DNA from: Nitrospiraceae bacterium
GTDB taxonomy: Bacteria; Nitrospirota; Nitrospiria; Nitrospirales; UBA8639
Direction: 5' to 3'
Length of the DNA stretch: 64,000 bases
NCBI GenBank assembly: GCA_020632595.1
Contig: JACKFF010000002.1
Span: 62,001-126,000, forward strand
A model generated the notes under the pieces. That model was not told where the DNA came from and did no database searches. It saw only the letters and a list, made by a program, of their open reading frames with translations. This document shows positions 46,946 through 55,370 of the stretch, piece after piece. How positions within the stretch are numbered: the stretch's first letter is position 1; each line of letters begins with the position of its first letter. A program made the position numbers and the translations under genes.

Positions 46946-47956
46946 GTGACAGACCAGACAGGCCGGAAATCTAACCAGCGATCCATTGGATCCCGGTTCA
47001 TGGTCCCTGGTCTGGCACTGGCCCTTGTTGGTTGTATCGCCCTCCTTTGGATTCCGGTTCCCTCACATACCATTCTCCTGAAAGCCTTTTACGATTTTTG
47101 TCATTTTCCATTATTTGGTGCCGTGGCCATCCTCCTCTTATATCTGGTACGGCAGCTTGGTGAACCCCGAGGTTGGTCTGTGGGAAGACAATATGGCACG
47201 GCTTGTATTGGGGCCGTGACGCTGGGTGCATTGACTGAAGGGGTGCAATCGCTCAGTTCGGGTCGTTTTGCGGAATGGGCGGACCTTTATCGGGATGTTT
47301 CAGGAGCTGTGGCTGCACTGGGATTTTCCGTAACGTATGATGCGAGATTTACGGGACGTGTGGCCACATGGCGGTTGGCTCCCAGGAAACACCTGGTTCA
47401 TGCCGGAGTCGGGTTGCTCGTGGTGATAGCCCTGAGTCCGGTGGTTGCCTGGACGTATGCCTATTGGGACCGGGCTACCAGATTTCCTTCGCTCGTTCAG
47501 TTTTCTTCCGCATGGGAAATGGTGTTTGTTAAAGGGAACGACTGTACCATTCAGATTGTTCCTCCACCCTCAAGCTAGGAGAAGTCACGGGTCGATACCG
47601 TGGGGCACATGGTGTGTTCTCCGGCACACTATCCGGGTCTTCGCCTTGAGGAGCCCTATCCGGATTGGCGAGGGTATTCGCATTTCCGCGTTGAGGTGTA
47701 TTCCGAATTGCCCGTCGCGCAATCGCTGACCATTCGAATTGATGATGCGCACCATCACCACGAATATGCGGATCGGTTTAATCGGGCTATCACGATTACG
47801 CCAGGCCTCAACCATATTCACATCCTCTTGGATGACATTCGTCATGCCCCGCTTGGACGGGAATTGGATCTCGGCACAATCAGGAATGTGATGCTCTTTG
47901 CTATACGTCCACCGGAAGAATTCTCCCTGTACGTGGATAATATCCGGCTCGAATAG
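46946..47956 (+). pseudogene. VanZ-family membrane protein with an in-frame amber codon before its C-terminal domain
   Basis: Frame 46946-47578 encodes 210 aa of a VanZ-like membrane protein (FYDFCHFPLFGAVAILL, LTEGVQSLSSGRFAEWADLYRD). It stops at TAG 47576-47578, but the same frame continues to 47956 with a carbohydrate-binding-like domain (YPGLRLEEPYPDWRGYSHF, FSLYVDNIRLE), and the joined sequence reads as one long two-domain VanZ protein. TAG would need only one base change from TGG (Trp). Either the gene is broken, the stop is read through, or the base is a sequencing error. GTG 46946 is 11 bases after lhr. Confidence 0.72.
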
Positions 47957-48264
47957 AGTCGTCAGTGCGAATGGGAATGGAGCCCCTCGCCTCCATGGAG
48001 AGCATCTCAATCACCGGCTGGACCATGTCTGGCATTTGCGGTGGCTTCGAACTCAATAATCCTGGAGGATGGTTGGCTGCAGCTGAGTGAAGGTTGGTTT
48101 TGTCATCGTAAGCGGCTAGACAATTGGACGCATGTGGGTACAATACAGGCAGGTCCTGCTGTTTCATGTCCCGATAAAATCGTGAATCTGAAAGGGGCCA
48201 CGCAAAAAAAAATTGTCCTGCGGGCGATTCTCATCTGGAATCTCAACAAAAAGGTGCATTCTCA
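47957..48264. other. Intergenic before a lipoprotein gene
   Basis: One 80-codon frame (48041-48283) overlaps the next gene's start and has no recognisable motif; not supported. AAAAGGTG near 48250-48257 is the likely ribosome binding site of the next gene. Confidence 0.35.
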
Positions 48265-48741
48265 ATGGTATCTGACATCATGAAATTTTCCTCCGCATTT
48301 GCTGCTCGATGGGTTTTCTGGATTGTGGTTTGTTTACAATTGGGGCTGGTTGGTTGCCACGTCACGTTAATTTCTTCTTATGATCCGGAAATGGATCGGA
48401 CGGCCACATCGCTTCAAAAAAAAATGGATGCTTTTTTAACGAGACTCGAAACCCATGCTGGGGAATCGCAAGCTCACTATTCGTGGGATCAGGTCTTTTA
48501 TGAGAGCTATCTGGTTGAGCTTCGCTCGTTGCGACTGCGGGCACAGAGTGATCCCGCGAATGAGTTCGCGGCCAAGCAGTTGACTCTCATGATGGATAAT
48601 TTTGAGCAACTCCGGTTGGCCCATGAAGCGGGGCCCCTTCCGATTCCCACGATACAGGCCACGCGAGATTTATTTAATCAAGGTTGGCAGGCTATTATCG
48701 CACAAGAAATTGCTAAGCGGAGAGGAGCGGATCCACAGTGA
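48265..48741 (+). CDS. Small lipoprotein of unknown function
   Basis: 158 aa. A signal sequence ends in a lipobox LVGC (lipid Cys at about residue 31, GLVGCHV). The rest is mostly helical and acidic, with heptad-like stretches (LQKKMDAFLTRLE, AAKQLTLMMDNFEQL). AAAAGGTG lies eight or nine bases before ATG 48265; a second ATG at 48280 is possible. No family recognised. Confidence 0.6.
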   Translation: MVSDIMKFSSAFAARWVFWIVVCLQLGLVGCHVTLISSYDPEMDRTATSLQKKMDAFLTRLETHAGESQAHYSWDQVFYESYLVELRSLRLRAQSDPANEFAAKQLTLMMDNFEQLRLAHEAGPLPIPTIQATRDLFNQGWQAIIAQEIAKRRGADPQ

Positions 48742-48793
48742 TCGGATCCAGGGACAGGGAACGGGAGTGGGCCGGCGTGAAACCTGTGTGGGA

Positions 48794-48932
48794 GTGTTGA
48801 AAAATGCCGCCAGCGGCGTTCTCGCCGTTTGGCTGTGCTCAAGTACTCCTCCGAACGTTCCGCTTGTCCAAGCGGCGGCGGCCTTTCCTTCGAGAGGCCT
48901 CAGGACAGGACTGGACGAGCCTTTTTGAACAC
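48794..48932 (-). repeat. Dispersed repeat B, copy 3 (MITE-like, inverted orientation)
   Basis: 139 bases with near-perfect inverted ends: GTGTTGAAAAATG at the left and TTTTTGAACAC at the right. The reverse complement carries the CAGTCCTGTCCTGAGGCC core and a GAACGCCGCTGGCGGC stem as in 21041-21174. Confidence 0.75.
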
Positions 48933-49075
48933 TCCTCTATTTTCCCCATGCGGGTTTCTGCCAATCATATGCTGCTGAAAAGTCAAATATGAGAAATATT
49001 CAACAGTCCCTGAGTGTCGTGGCTCGAAATGTTGGGTTAGCCAACTTGGGAATGTTCTCATGCTGCGAAGTAATC
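48933..49075. other. Short non-coding spacer
   Basis: Lies between the repeat and the promoter of the degenerate zinc-ribbon gene. Nothing coding is seen. Confidence 0.3.
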
Positions 49076-49104
49076 TTGACCGAACTATAGCCCTTTTCTA
49101 AGAT
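49076..49104 (+). promoter_or_regulatory. Duplicated sigma-70-like promoter of the degenerate zinc-ribbon gene
   Basis: TTGACC (49076-49081), 17-base spacer, TAAGAT (49099-49104), then six bases to ATG 49111. It matches the promoter at 51125-51153 base for base at the boxes and in most of the spacer. Confidence 0.6.
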
Positions 49105-49110
49105 TTGTGA

Positions 49111-49323
49111 ATGTCGATTTTGCCATTTTCCACAGGTTCATGGCTAAAATCACGGATAAGCGGTCGGTGTCCGCCCTCTCCTCAGAACCCTTCCAAACCA
49201 TTTGAATCCCCTCGGGCGTTGTTGCCGTTGTCTTTTGGGACGTGTCAGACTGCCACATCGGCTCAAGAACGCCTTTTGTTAGTGTTTCCCAATGGTTATT
49301 TGTACAAATATGTTACTTGCTGA
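49111..49323 (+). pseudogene. Degenerate copy of the zinc-ribbon protein at 51160
   Basis: 70 codons resembling the 91-aa protein at 51160: CPPSPQNPSKPFESPRALLP, then TCQTATSAQERLLLVFP and YLYKYVTC followed by a stop. The first CxxC has become FGTC and the frame ends at TGA right after the first Cys of the second pair, so the zinc site is destroyed. The promoter before it is intact. It looks like a truncated duplicate of the intact gene 2 kb downstream. Confidence 0.7.
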
Positions 49324-49395
49324 ATTTTCTGCAATGTCATGCGTGCCAGCAAATGCGCATAGTTCACAGATTCAGCGGATTTGCGGAGGTATAGA

Positions 49396-50220
49396 GTGGT
49401 CCTTCCGGCGTTGAAGATACTGATCGCCGCTATCGCTGGACTGGCGGCCATGGTCGGAACCTGGGACCCTGTCCAGGCTGAACCTTTGGCAGTTGGAGCA
49501 CCTCCCAGCTTAAGACCGGCTTTTAACGATATTCTGCCCCTGTTTGAGCGGGAATATGCCGTGGCAGTCAATGTCGTATACACGCCATCGAAAACGCTTC
49601 TTCAACAAATCGAAAAGGGCGCGCCGATCGATGTGTTCCTGGCGGCAGGGGTTGCCGAAGTTGAGTACCTGTACAAGAAAGGACTGACTCTCAACGGACG
49701 CCCAAGGATCTACGCCCAGACGTCACTTGTTCTTGTGATGTCGTCAAACTCCCCGGCTCTGTTTGTTTCCTTTCATGATGCGCTGTCTAACCAGTCCACA
49801 CGCATTGCCCTTGGGGATCCCCAGACGTCCTCGTTGGGAGGTGTCACCGCCCGGGTGCTGACAAAATTCTATCCGACCTATAAAAGCCGCCCTCACATTC
49901 TCTACGGGGCACATAGCGAAGACATCATGAATTTGATTCGCATGGGCAAGGCCGATGTGGGGCTGGTCTTTCGCGTAGATTCGATCTCTAATGGACATAT
50001 ACGTATCAGCGATGAAAACCCAATAGGGGCGTATGTGCCGATCCCATTCGGGCAAGCAGTCGTGTGGACTTGTCGAGACTCCTTACGTTCTGCCGCAGAA
50101 CAGTTTTCTGATTTCCTGATGACGCCTCGCATCCAAAAGCTCTTGGTTCTACATGGATTCGACTCTATCCCGCTACCTGTGGGGCTCATGCCCATCGAAA
50201 AAAAAGAGAGGATATCATGA
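49396..50220 (+). CDS. ModA-like molybdate/sulfate-type substrate-binding protein
   Basis: 275 aa from GTG 49396, with GGAGG about seven bases upstream (a TTG at 49381 is in frame but poorly placed). Signal peptide up to PVQA-EP. The ModA/PBP type II pattern is clear: AVGAPPSLRPAFNDILPLFE, VVYTPSKTLLQQIEKGAPIDVFLAA, then IALGDPQTSSLGG, and KADVGLVFRVDS. The molybdate-binding residues of ModA are not fully conserved, so the ligand could be another small anion. No permease or ATPase gene is adjacent. Its stop overlaps the DUF3365 gene start by four bases, so they are coupled, suggesting a binding protein that reports to a heme protein rather than a transporter. Confidence 0.82.
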   Translation: MVLPALKILIAAIAGLAAMVGTWDPVQAEPLAVGAPPSLRPAFNDILPLFEREYAVAVNVVYTPSKTLLQQIEKGAPIDVFLAAGVAEVEYLYKKGLTLNGRPRIYAQTSLVLVMSSNSPALFVSFHDALSNQSTRIALGDPQTSSLGGVTARVLTKFYPTYKSRPHILYGAHSEDIMNLIRMGKADVGLVFRVDSISNGHIRISDENPIGAYVPIPFGQAVVWTCRDSLRSAAEQFSDFLMTPRIQKLLVLHGFDSIPLPVGLMPIEKKERIS

Positions 50221-50810
50221 CCAGCAAATCCTTGACCTGGGCCGCTATTATTGTAACCATCGTACTGGTGGGTGTCCCGAACGTCTTCGCCATCGACAAG
50301 AATTCCGGCATGCCGGTGGGTATTCCTCCCAGAACCGTTGCCGACTATTTACGTGCAGTAATCATGGCTCACCGGCACTTTTATACCATCCATATCGTCA
50401 ACCGACTCGAGAAAGAGCGCATTGTCGATGCCTCGGAAAACTGGCAGGCCACACATTCATTGCCCTTGCCGGTGCAACTTCTGCAGGAGACAAGCGAGAT
50501 GGTTGAACTGACCAGTCCAAACGTCCGCTACCGCCTGATCAGTCAGTGGCCGATCAATAAGAGCAATGCTCCAGCCAATGAATTTGAGCGGATGGCTCTG
50601 AAGGAGGTCCAAATGCATCCCAATAGACCGTATTCCAGTACCATCGGGGCCGGCGAGGGACAGGTGTTCGAAGCGGTCTATGCCGATGTGGCTGTGTCTA
50701 CGGTGTGCGTCCAATGCCACAATTCCCATCCCAACAGCCCCAAATCCGATTTTAAAATCGGTGACGTCATTGGAGGACTATTGATCAGCTTTCCACTGAG
50801 AAGTCAGTAA
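50217..50810 (+). CDS. DUF3365-type heme-binding protein, exported
   Basis: 197 aa with an N-terminal signal or anchor helix (LTWAAIIVTIVLVGVPNVFA). It belongs to the DUF3365 family, whose members bind c-type heme through CXXCH: here Cys164, Cys167, His168 in CVQCHNSH, followed by FKIGDVIGGLLISFPL. The domain often occurs in redox- or gas-sensing histidine kinases; here it is a stand-alone periplasmic domain. ATGA overlap with the ModA-like gene indicates a two-gene operon. No kinase is nearby. Confidence 0.85.
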   Translation: MTSKSLTWAAIIVTIVLVGVPNVFAIDKNSGMPVGIPPRTVADYLRAVIMAHRHFYTIHIVNRLEKERIVDASENWQATHSLPLPVQLLQETSEMVELTSPNVRYRLISQWPINKSNAPANEFERMALKEVQMHPNRPYSSTIGAGEGQVFEAVYADVAVSTVCVQCHNSHPNSPKSDFKIGDVIGGLLISFPLRSQ

Positions 50811-51124
50811 GAAGCCAGGCTGCTTAGGCAAAAGAGGGACATCTTAAGACGATGTGCGCGGAACATTTCGAAATCAGTTTATTTCTGAATCAGTAAATGT
50901 CAAACAGAATTCCTGGCCGCCCCGGCTTCGGAGCAGCCCTGGAAGATGACGAGGGCACCGGTGCCCCTGTTGTCGGCCGCACACTGTTTCCTTTCCTGAC
51001 TCCCCATAACTCACCTCTTTTGGCGATTCGCGCTTTTTTCGAGGTGTCCATTTCAACTAAACCACTTCACAGCAGTCATTGTCTGTCACATGAAATTGAG
51101 ACTGCTTCCTTTTCCATTGAAATC
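50811..51124. other. Intergenic between the DUF3365 gene and the zinc-ribbon gene
   Basis: No supported gene. The right end holds the TTGACC promoter (51125-51153). Confidence 0.4.
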
Positions 51125-51153
51125 TTGACCGAACTATGGCCCTTCGCTAAGAT
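51125..51153 (+). promoter_or_regulatory. Sigma-70-like promoter of the zinc-ribbon gene (probably leaderless)
   Basis: TTGACC (51125-51130), 17-base spacer, TAAGAT (51148-51153), then only six bases (51154-51159) to ATG 51160. With the usual 6-8 base distance to the start site, transcription would begin at about the A of the ATG, so the message would have no leader and no ribosome binding site. None is present upstream. The same arrangement is preserved in the diverged copy at 49076-49111. Confidence 0.65.
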
Positions 51154-51159
51154 CTGCCT

Positions 51160-51435
51160 ATGCCTAGACCACCATTTCCTACGGGTCCCCGGCCAACGCC
51201 ACGGATGGGTGGGGCTCGTCCACCGGCGGCTCCCGGCACATCCAAGCAATTCGAATCCCTTCGAGCGTCGTTGCTGTTTTGCCCAAAATGTCAGACCGCC
51301 ACGCCGGCCCGTGAACGTCTTCTTTTAGTCCTCCCTACCGGCAGTCTCTATGAGTATCTCTGTGCCCATTGCGGGACTTCCACCGGTTCTAAAACCGATC
51401 AGGCTCAAAGCGAAGTTCGCCTCATCACTCCTTAA
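51160..51435 (+). CDS. Small zinc-ribbon protein of unknown function
   Basis: 91 aa. A Pro/Arg-rich N-terminal half (TGPRPTPRMGGARPPAAP) precedes a zinc ribbon with CPKC and CAHC (LFCPKCQTA...YLCAHCGTS), an intact four-Cys site. No family recognised; such small ribbons usually bind nucleic acid or protein. It has the leaderless promoter described separately and no ribosome binding site. A degenerate copy with the same promoter lies upstream at 49111. Downstream is a convergent gene. Confidence 0.7.
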   Translation: MPRPPFPTGPRPTPRMGGARPPAAPGTSKQFESLRASLLFCPKCQTATPARERLLLVLPTGSLYEYLCAHCGTSTGSKTDQAQSEVRLITP

Positions 51436-51499
51436 ACTCCGGTTGGGGCTTGTTCTTCCCCCCGGGGAATCCTCTGAATATTATTCCAGTATCCCAAAT

Positions 51500-53392
51500 C
51501 TATGTTTGGGCTTGTGAATTTGTGGCATGACCGGGTGGAACAGGCAGCCCTTCCTGGGCCATGATCCGGAGGGCATTGGTGGTCGGGCAGGGGCCCGGTC
51601 GCAGTCGATAATCGAAATGCAACGTGCCTGCTTCAACCGTTTCCTGAAAGTGGGCATTCCGGATCCGACCGTTTCCACTGGCCAATCCTGTGAGTTCCAA
51701 ATCATGGGTTGAAATCATTCCCAGTCCACGGCTTTGCTGCAGGGCCTGCACAAAGGCTTCGCTTCCGGCCAGCCGTTCGCGGTTATTGGTGCCCCGATAG
51801 ATTTCATCAATAAGAAAGAGGACCGGGTGAGGATTGGTGCTTTCCACTGCCTCCAGAATAACTTTTAGACGTTTGACCTCTGCATAAAAATACGACAAGC
51901 CTTCGTCCAGGGCATCCGTCACTCGTATGCAACAATAGAGACGCAACCAAGTCCAGGAAAATATGCTGGCGCACACCGGACCACCTGCCTGAGCCAGGCA
52001 CAAATTGATGCCCACCGTTCGCAGAAAAGTGCTTTTTCCCGACATGTTGGAACCGGTCACCAGAAGGAGATGGCCTTCCCCTCGTAACTCCAGATCATTG
52101 GTAACGCGATGGGCACGGACAATAAGCGGGTGGCCGAGGCTGCCTGCCGTCAGTCCTTGTGTGTCCGGGGTGGTATTGGTGGTTTCGAGTTGTGGCCAGA
52201 GGTAATCGGGATTCAGATAGGCATAACGCGCAAGGGCACCGGCGGCATCCACTGTCCCAATGGTATCCAGCCAGTTAGGAAGTGTCGTGCGAAGACGCGA
52301 GATGAGGCGATTGAGTTTTCCGACAAACCACAGGTCCCATGGAACCAGGGCATTGAGGCCTAAATGGACTAGTGGGTGGGCTTTGACGCTGAGTCCCTGA
52401 CAGATCCGGCTGAGTTGTTTCAGGCTTTGGGTCGGACGATTCTGTTGAGTCAAAAGGGACTGGCAGACCTGTCGCATCGTTGGTTGATGGAGGAAGGTTG
52501 ATCGTTCAAGTTTGGTAATCACGCTGACAAGTTTTTCGAGTTCTTCATGGAGGGCGAGCACCCGGCCGAAAAGCGGGTGGATCGATCCAGAGAGGAGAAA
52601 ATAAGTTCCGATATAGAGAGTCAGGGGAAGCAGCCAAAAATTGGGAGCCCCCGTGAGGAGCGTCCAGAGTCCCAGGACGATGGTGAGACTCGTCAGCGCA
52701 CATGCTGCGTAGATAATCAGCGGCAAATGCCTGATGGAGACGGGTGCTTCGAGCAAGGAAATAATGCGGCTTCCATTCAGCCGATCGGAGCTAATGAGCC
52801 GGTTGGCTAAAAGACAGCGATCTCTCAAACGGGAGAGTGGAGTGAGTTCTCTGACCAATGTCTGCCTGGTTGTCCATGATAGCCCGTCCGATTCGGGAAG
52901 ATTGGACTGAAAAAGCCAGTTGGCGAGGCGGTGTTGACCTATGGAGGAAAAGGTGGTGTCGATCAAAGCCAGTAAGGAATGCGGACCCGTGAGGTCGAGG
53001 TCTATGGCGAATGGATGTCGCTCAGGAGCCCGGTGTTCGTAGGCGGAGATGTGTGGCCAATCTAGTCGGAGTCGAGCCAGGCTGTCTTTTTTGATTTCCA
53101 ACCAGAGCTGTAATCGATGCAACCGGGATTTCAATCGCTGGTGAAACCAGGATATAGTGAGAAATCCAATGAAGAAGATGAGCAGGAGGCCATTGCCGGT
53201 ATGAAACCAGGCTTGTTGATACACGCCGATCGTGATGGCGGCCCCCGCTAGGAATGTTCCCATTCTCCACCGGCTGAATTGCCGGCTGACGATGGTGCCT
53301 TTCGCCTGCATCCGTTCGGTGCGGTGAATGAGGCGAAGAATCGCCTGTTCTCGTTTATCAGTGGTGGTATGTTTCATAGGGCCTGCGGACAT
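51500..53392 (-). CDS. MutS-like ATPase with membrane segments
   Basis: 630-aa protein with two membrane-segment pairs near the N terminus (about residues 44-62, 69-86) and again near 226-270, a helical core and a C-terminal MutS-type ATPase: Walker A TGSNMSGKST (446-455), FLIDEIYRGTNNRER (Walker B and the MutS-type N motif), STHDLELTGLA. The core lacks the DNA mismatch-recognition domain, so it is not a classical MutS; membrane-anchored MutS-like ATPases of this kind are uncharacterised. The start ATG 53392 has GGAG six bases upstream; ATG 53377 is an alternative. Convergent with the zinc-ribbon gene. Confidence 0.85.
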   Translation of the reverse strand: MSAGPMKHTTTDKREQAILRLIHRTERMQAKGTIVSRQFSRWRMGTFLAGAAITIGVYQQAWFHTGNGLLLIFFIGFLTISWFHQRLKSRLHRLQLWLEIKKDSLARLRLDWPHISAYEHRAPERHPFAIDLDLTGPHSLLALIDTTFSSIGQHRLANWLFQSNLPESDGLSWTTRQTLVRELTPLSRLRDRCLLANRLISSDRLNGSRIISLLEAPVSIRHLPLIIYAACALTSLTIVLGLWTLLTGAPNFWLLPLTLYIGTYFLLSGSIHPLFGRVLALHEELEKLVSVITKLERSTFLHQPTMRQVCQSLLTQQNRPTQSLKQLSRICQGLSVKAHPLVHLGLNALVPWDLWFVGKLNRLISRLRTTLPNWLDTIGTVDAAGALARYAYLNPDYLWPQLETTNTTPDTQGLTAGSLGHPLIVRAHRVTNDLELRGEGHLLLVTGSNMSGKSTFLRTVGINLCLAQAGGPVCASIFSWTWLRLYCCIRVTDALDEGLSYFYAEVKRLKVILEAVESTNPHPVLFLIDEIYRGTNNRERLAGSEAFVQALQQSRGLGMISTHDLELTGLASGNGRIRNAHFQETVEAGTLHFDYRLRPGPCPTTNALRIMAQEGLPVPPGHATNSQAQT

Positions 53393-53585
53393 TACCGGCT
53401 CCGGGTAATCCCGTCAATAACGTGGAATTTCGTGATGTGGCGGTTGAACCATACGGTCAGGCGCGTTCTCATGGGACAGAGCCCTCAACACGCCCCTTGC
53501 ACCATCCCTGGACGGCGCCTATTTGATGAAGAGGACTTTTTGTGACTTTCCGCTGAGGACTGGGTGGCAGGAGGCGCGGACTTTT

Positions 53586-54485
53586 ATGAAACTTGCTAAC
53601 GATGGAATAGGTCTTATGGATGCTGTTGTCTTTGAAATCACCATTCCCATTTCCGTGGATGCCGCTGAGTTGGCGGGGATACTCGATTGCCAGGAATTTC
53701 TTGGAGCATGGGACGCGGAGGGATCCACCGTCCTGTATTGGAGTAAGAATGGAGCAGAGATTCTTCAGCGGGTCAGGGCGGCGGTCAGCGTATTGGGTGT
53801 GACTCTTCCGGAAGGGGCCCTCCGGTTTCATCCGGTAAAGCCTCAGGATTGGAATGCCACATGGGCCGCGTCTGTTCAGCCCATACGCATCGGCCGTCGA
53901 ATTGGCATTCGCCCGAGTTGGGCCACCATGGAGATGCCCGAGGATGGAGTGGAATTGATTATCGATCCCAAGCAGGCGTTCGGGACCGGTCATCATGCCA
54001 CCACCCAAATGATTCTTGAATGGTTGGAAGGGGTCACGTGGGTTCCAGGCATGCGGGTGCTGGATGTGGGAACGGGGAGTGGGATTCTTGCGATGGCGGC
54101 ATTGCGCCTGGGAGCGGCCAGTGCGTTGGGAATTGATGTGGATACGACGGCGCTCGACTGTGCCAGGGAATACGCAGTGGTAAACAATATTCAAGAAGCA
54201 TTGACACTTTCCTCTGCCCCGCTGGCCACGCTTCCGGCCCAATCATTTGATGTCATTCTGGCCAACCTGGATCGCAGAACGATTCTTCACGTCATCGATC
54301 AATTTGCCAGGATGCGGGGTCCGCACACGCAGTTGGTGGTATCCGGGCTGCTGGAGGAAGATGAATCTGAGATTGTCCGACAGTGTGAAGGGTACGGATG
54401 GTGTCGACGCCATGTCAGGGAGTGGGATGGCTGGTTAGCTATTCAGTTTGGAGTCGCGTCTCCCGACTCGTCATCTTCAGGCTGA
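53586..54485 (+). CDS. prmA: Ribosomal protein L11 methyltransferase
   Basis: Methylates ribosomal protein L11 using SAM. The PrmA signature FGTGHHATT, SAM-binding motif VLDVGTGSGILAMAA and motif DVILANL are all clear. From ATG 53586 the protein is 299 aa, near the family's size; AGGAGG lies about 12 bases upstream. ATG 53616 is a plausible alternative, while the frame open to 53523 would give an extra N-terminal stretch not expected for PrmA. The 3' end overlaps a convergent gene by 43 bases. Confidence 0.92.
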   Translation: MKLANDGIGLMDAVVFEITIPISVDAAELAGILDCQEFLGAWDAEGSTVLYWSKNGAEILQRVRAAVSVLGVTLPEGALRFHPVKPQDWNATWAASVQPIRIGRRIGIRPSWATMEMPEDGVELIIDPKQAFGTGHHATTQMILEWLEGVTWVPGMRVLDVGTGSGILAMAALRLGAASALGIDVDTTALDCAREYAVVNNIQEALTLSSAPLATLPAQSFDVILANLDRRTILHVIDQFARMRGPHTQLVVSGLLEEDESEIVRQCEGYGWCRRHVREWDGWLAIQFGVASPDSSSSG

Positions 54486-54946
54486 GACTCCAGGAATGCA
54501 ATGAGTGCCTGGTAGGTGAGTTCCCGGACTTCCGCTTTCGACCCGGTGCCCTGGTCCAGATTTTTTCTCAACCAGACGGTTTCCGAAATATGCGTGGTTG
54601 CCTTATTGCACAATGTCCACATCTGATGAAGAAACTCGATGGGAAGGCCAACCTGGACGCCTTCTGATTCAATGCGGTCATCCAAAATAGCCAGGAGATC
54701 TGAGATTGCCTCGTCAGCCCGATAGGGTTGGGAAGCAAATCCGAAGCTGGCATGAGCGGCTTCCTCCTGTTTGGCTTGCTCGACCAGGTCATGCATGTAT
54801 TCCTTGAGCAGACCAATGATACGTCCGGAAATTCGCATAGGGGTCGTGGGGAACTCTCTCTGAAATAATTGATCAGATGAAAAGAAATTTTTTGAGATAT
54901 GGGGATTCCGGCTCTGATGATGACGGAGAGCCCATCGTTCAATCAT
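54443..54946 (-). CDS. Hypothetical protein, cytoplasmic
   Basis: 167 aa from ATG 54946, no family recognised. It is mostly helical and polar, with segments GLLKEYMHDLVEQAKQEEAA and EAISDLLAILDDR. Start choice: ATG 54946 overlaps the stop of the small gene upstream (8-base overlap), which suggests translational coupling; ATG 54838 (MRISGRI) is an alternative that gives 131 aa. It overlaps prmA's last 43 bases on the other strand. Confidence 0.6.
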   Translation of the reverse strand: MIERWALRHHQSRNPHISKNFFSSDQLFQREFPTTPMRISGRIIGLLKEYMHDLVEQAKQEEAAHASFGFASQPYRADEAISDLLAILDDRIESEGVQVGLPIEFLHQMWTLCNKATTHISETVWLRKNLDQGTGSKAEVRELTYQALIAFLESQPEDDESGDATPN

Positions 54947-55106
54947 CAAAGAGGGTATCGACGTCCGGCTTTACCACGCCGGGAGGGAGTCCTGGCTTCC
55001 AGTCTCCGTATTTTCCATCAGGACGATGGAAGTATTGATTGTGTTGGCGCTTGATGATCCAATCCTCACCGTCGGCCCACAATTGTCGAATTTCTTCCTG
55101 CTCCAT
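54939..55106 (-). CDS. Small conserved-looking protein, 55 aa
   Basis: ATG 55106 is preceded by AGGAGG nine bases upstream and opens a 55-residue frame, EEIRQLWADGEDWIIKRQHN, with a Pro/Asp-rich end (GLPPGVVKPDVDTLFDD). Its stop overlaps the start of the 167-aa gene by eight bases. The strong ribosome binding site and overlap support it. No family is recognised; the Trp-rich, acidic sequence suggests a soluble cytoplasmic protein. Confidence 0.62.
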   Translation of the reverse strand: MEQEEIRQLWADGEDWIIKRQHNQYFHRPDGKYGDWKPGLPPGVVKPDVDTLFDD

Positions 55107-55370
55107 GAATTCCGGCCTCCTGTCTTGTGAAGTCTACTAGGGGGAGATGTGATGCTGATGCATGCGATACAGGTATCTTAAATAAAACCGTTCTCTTCGG
55201 GCAATTCACATTTTTGACGAAGAACATTGGTGCGGGGAATTTCCTCTGAGGGGACTATGGCCTAGGATCCGAAATGCACGCTCAGAGACGCCAATTAAGA
55301 ATAATCACGGGAGTAGGCCTTTTCACTTCCATCTAGGTGCCGGTCTGCCATGACGTTGAAGCAGGGAAGC
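55107..55370. other. Divergent intergenic region
   Basis: Promoter region between the small minus-strand gene and the flavoprotein gene. Nothing coding seen. Confidence 0.4.

Noticed and set aside
49111..49323. Second functional zinc-ribbon gene
   Set aside because: The frame lost one CxxC and stops early; treated as a truncated duplicate.
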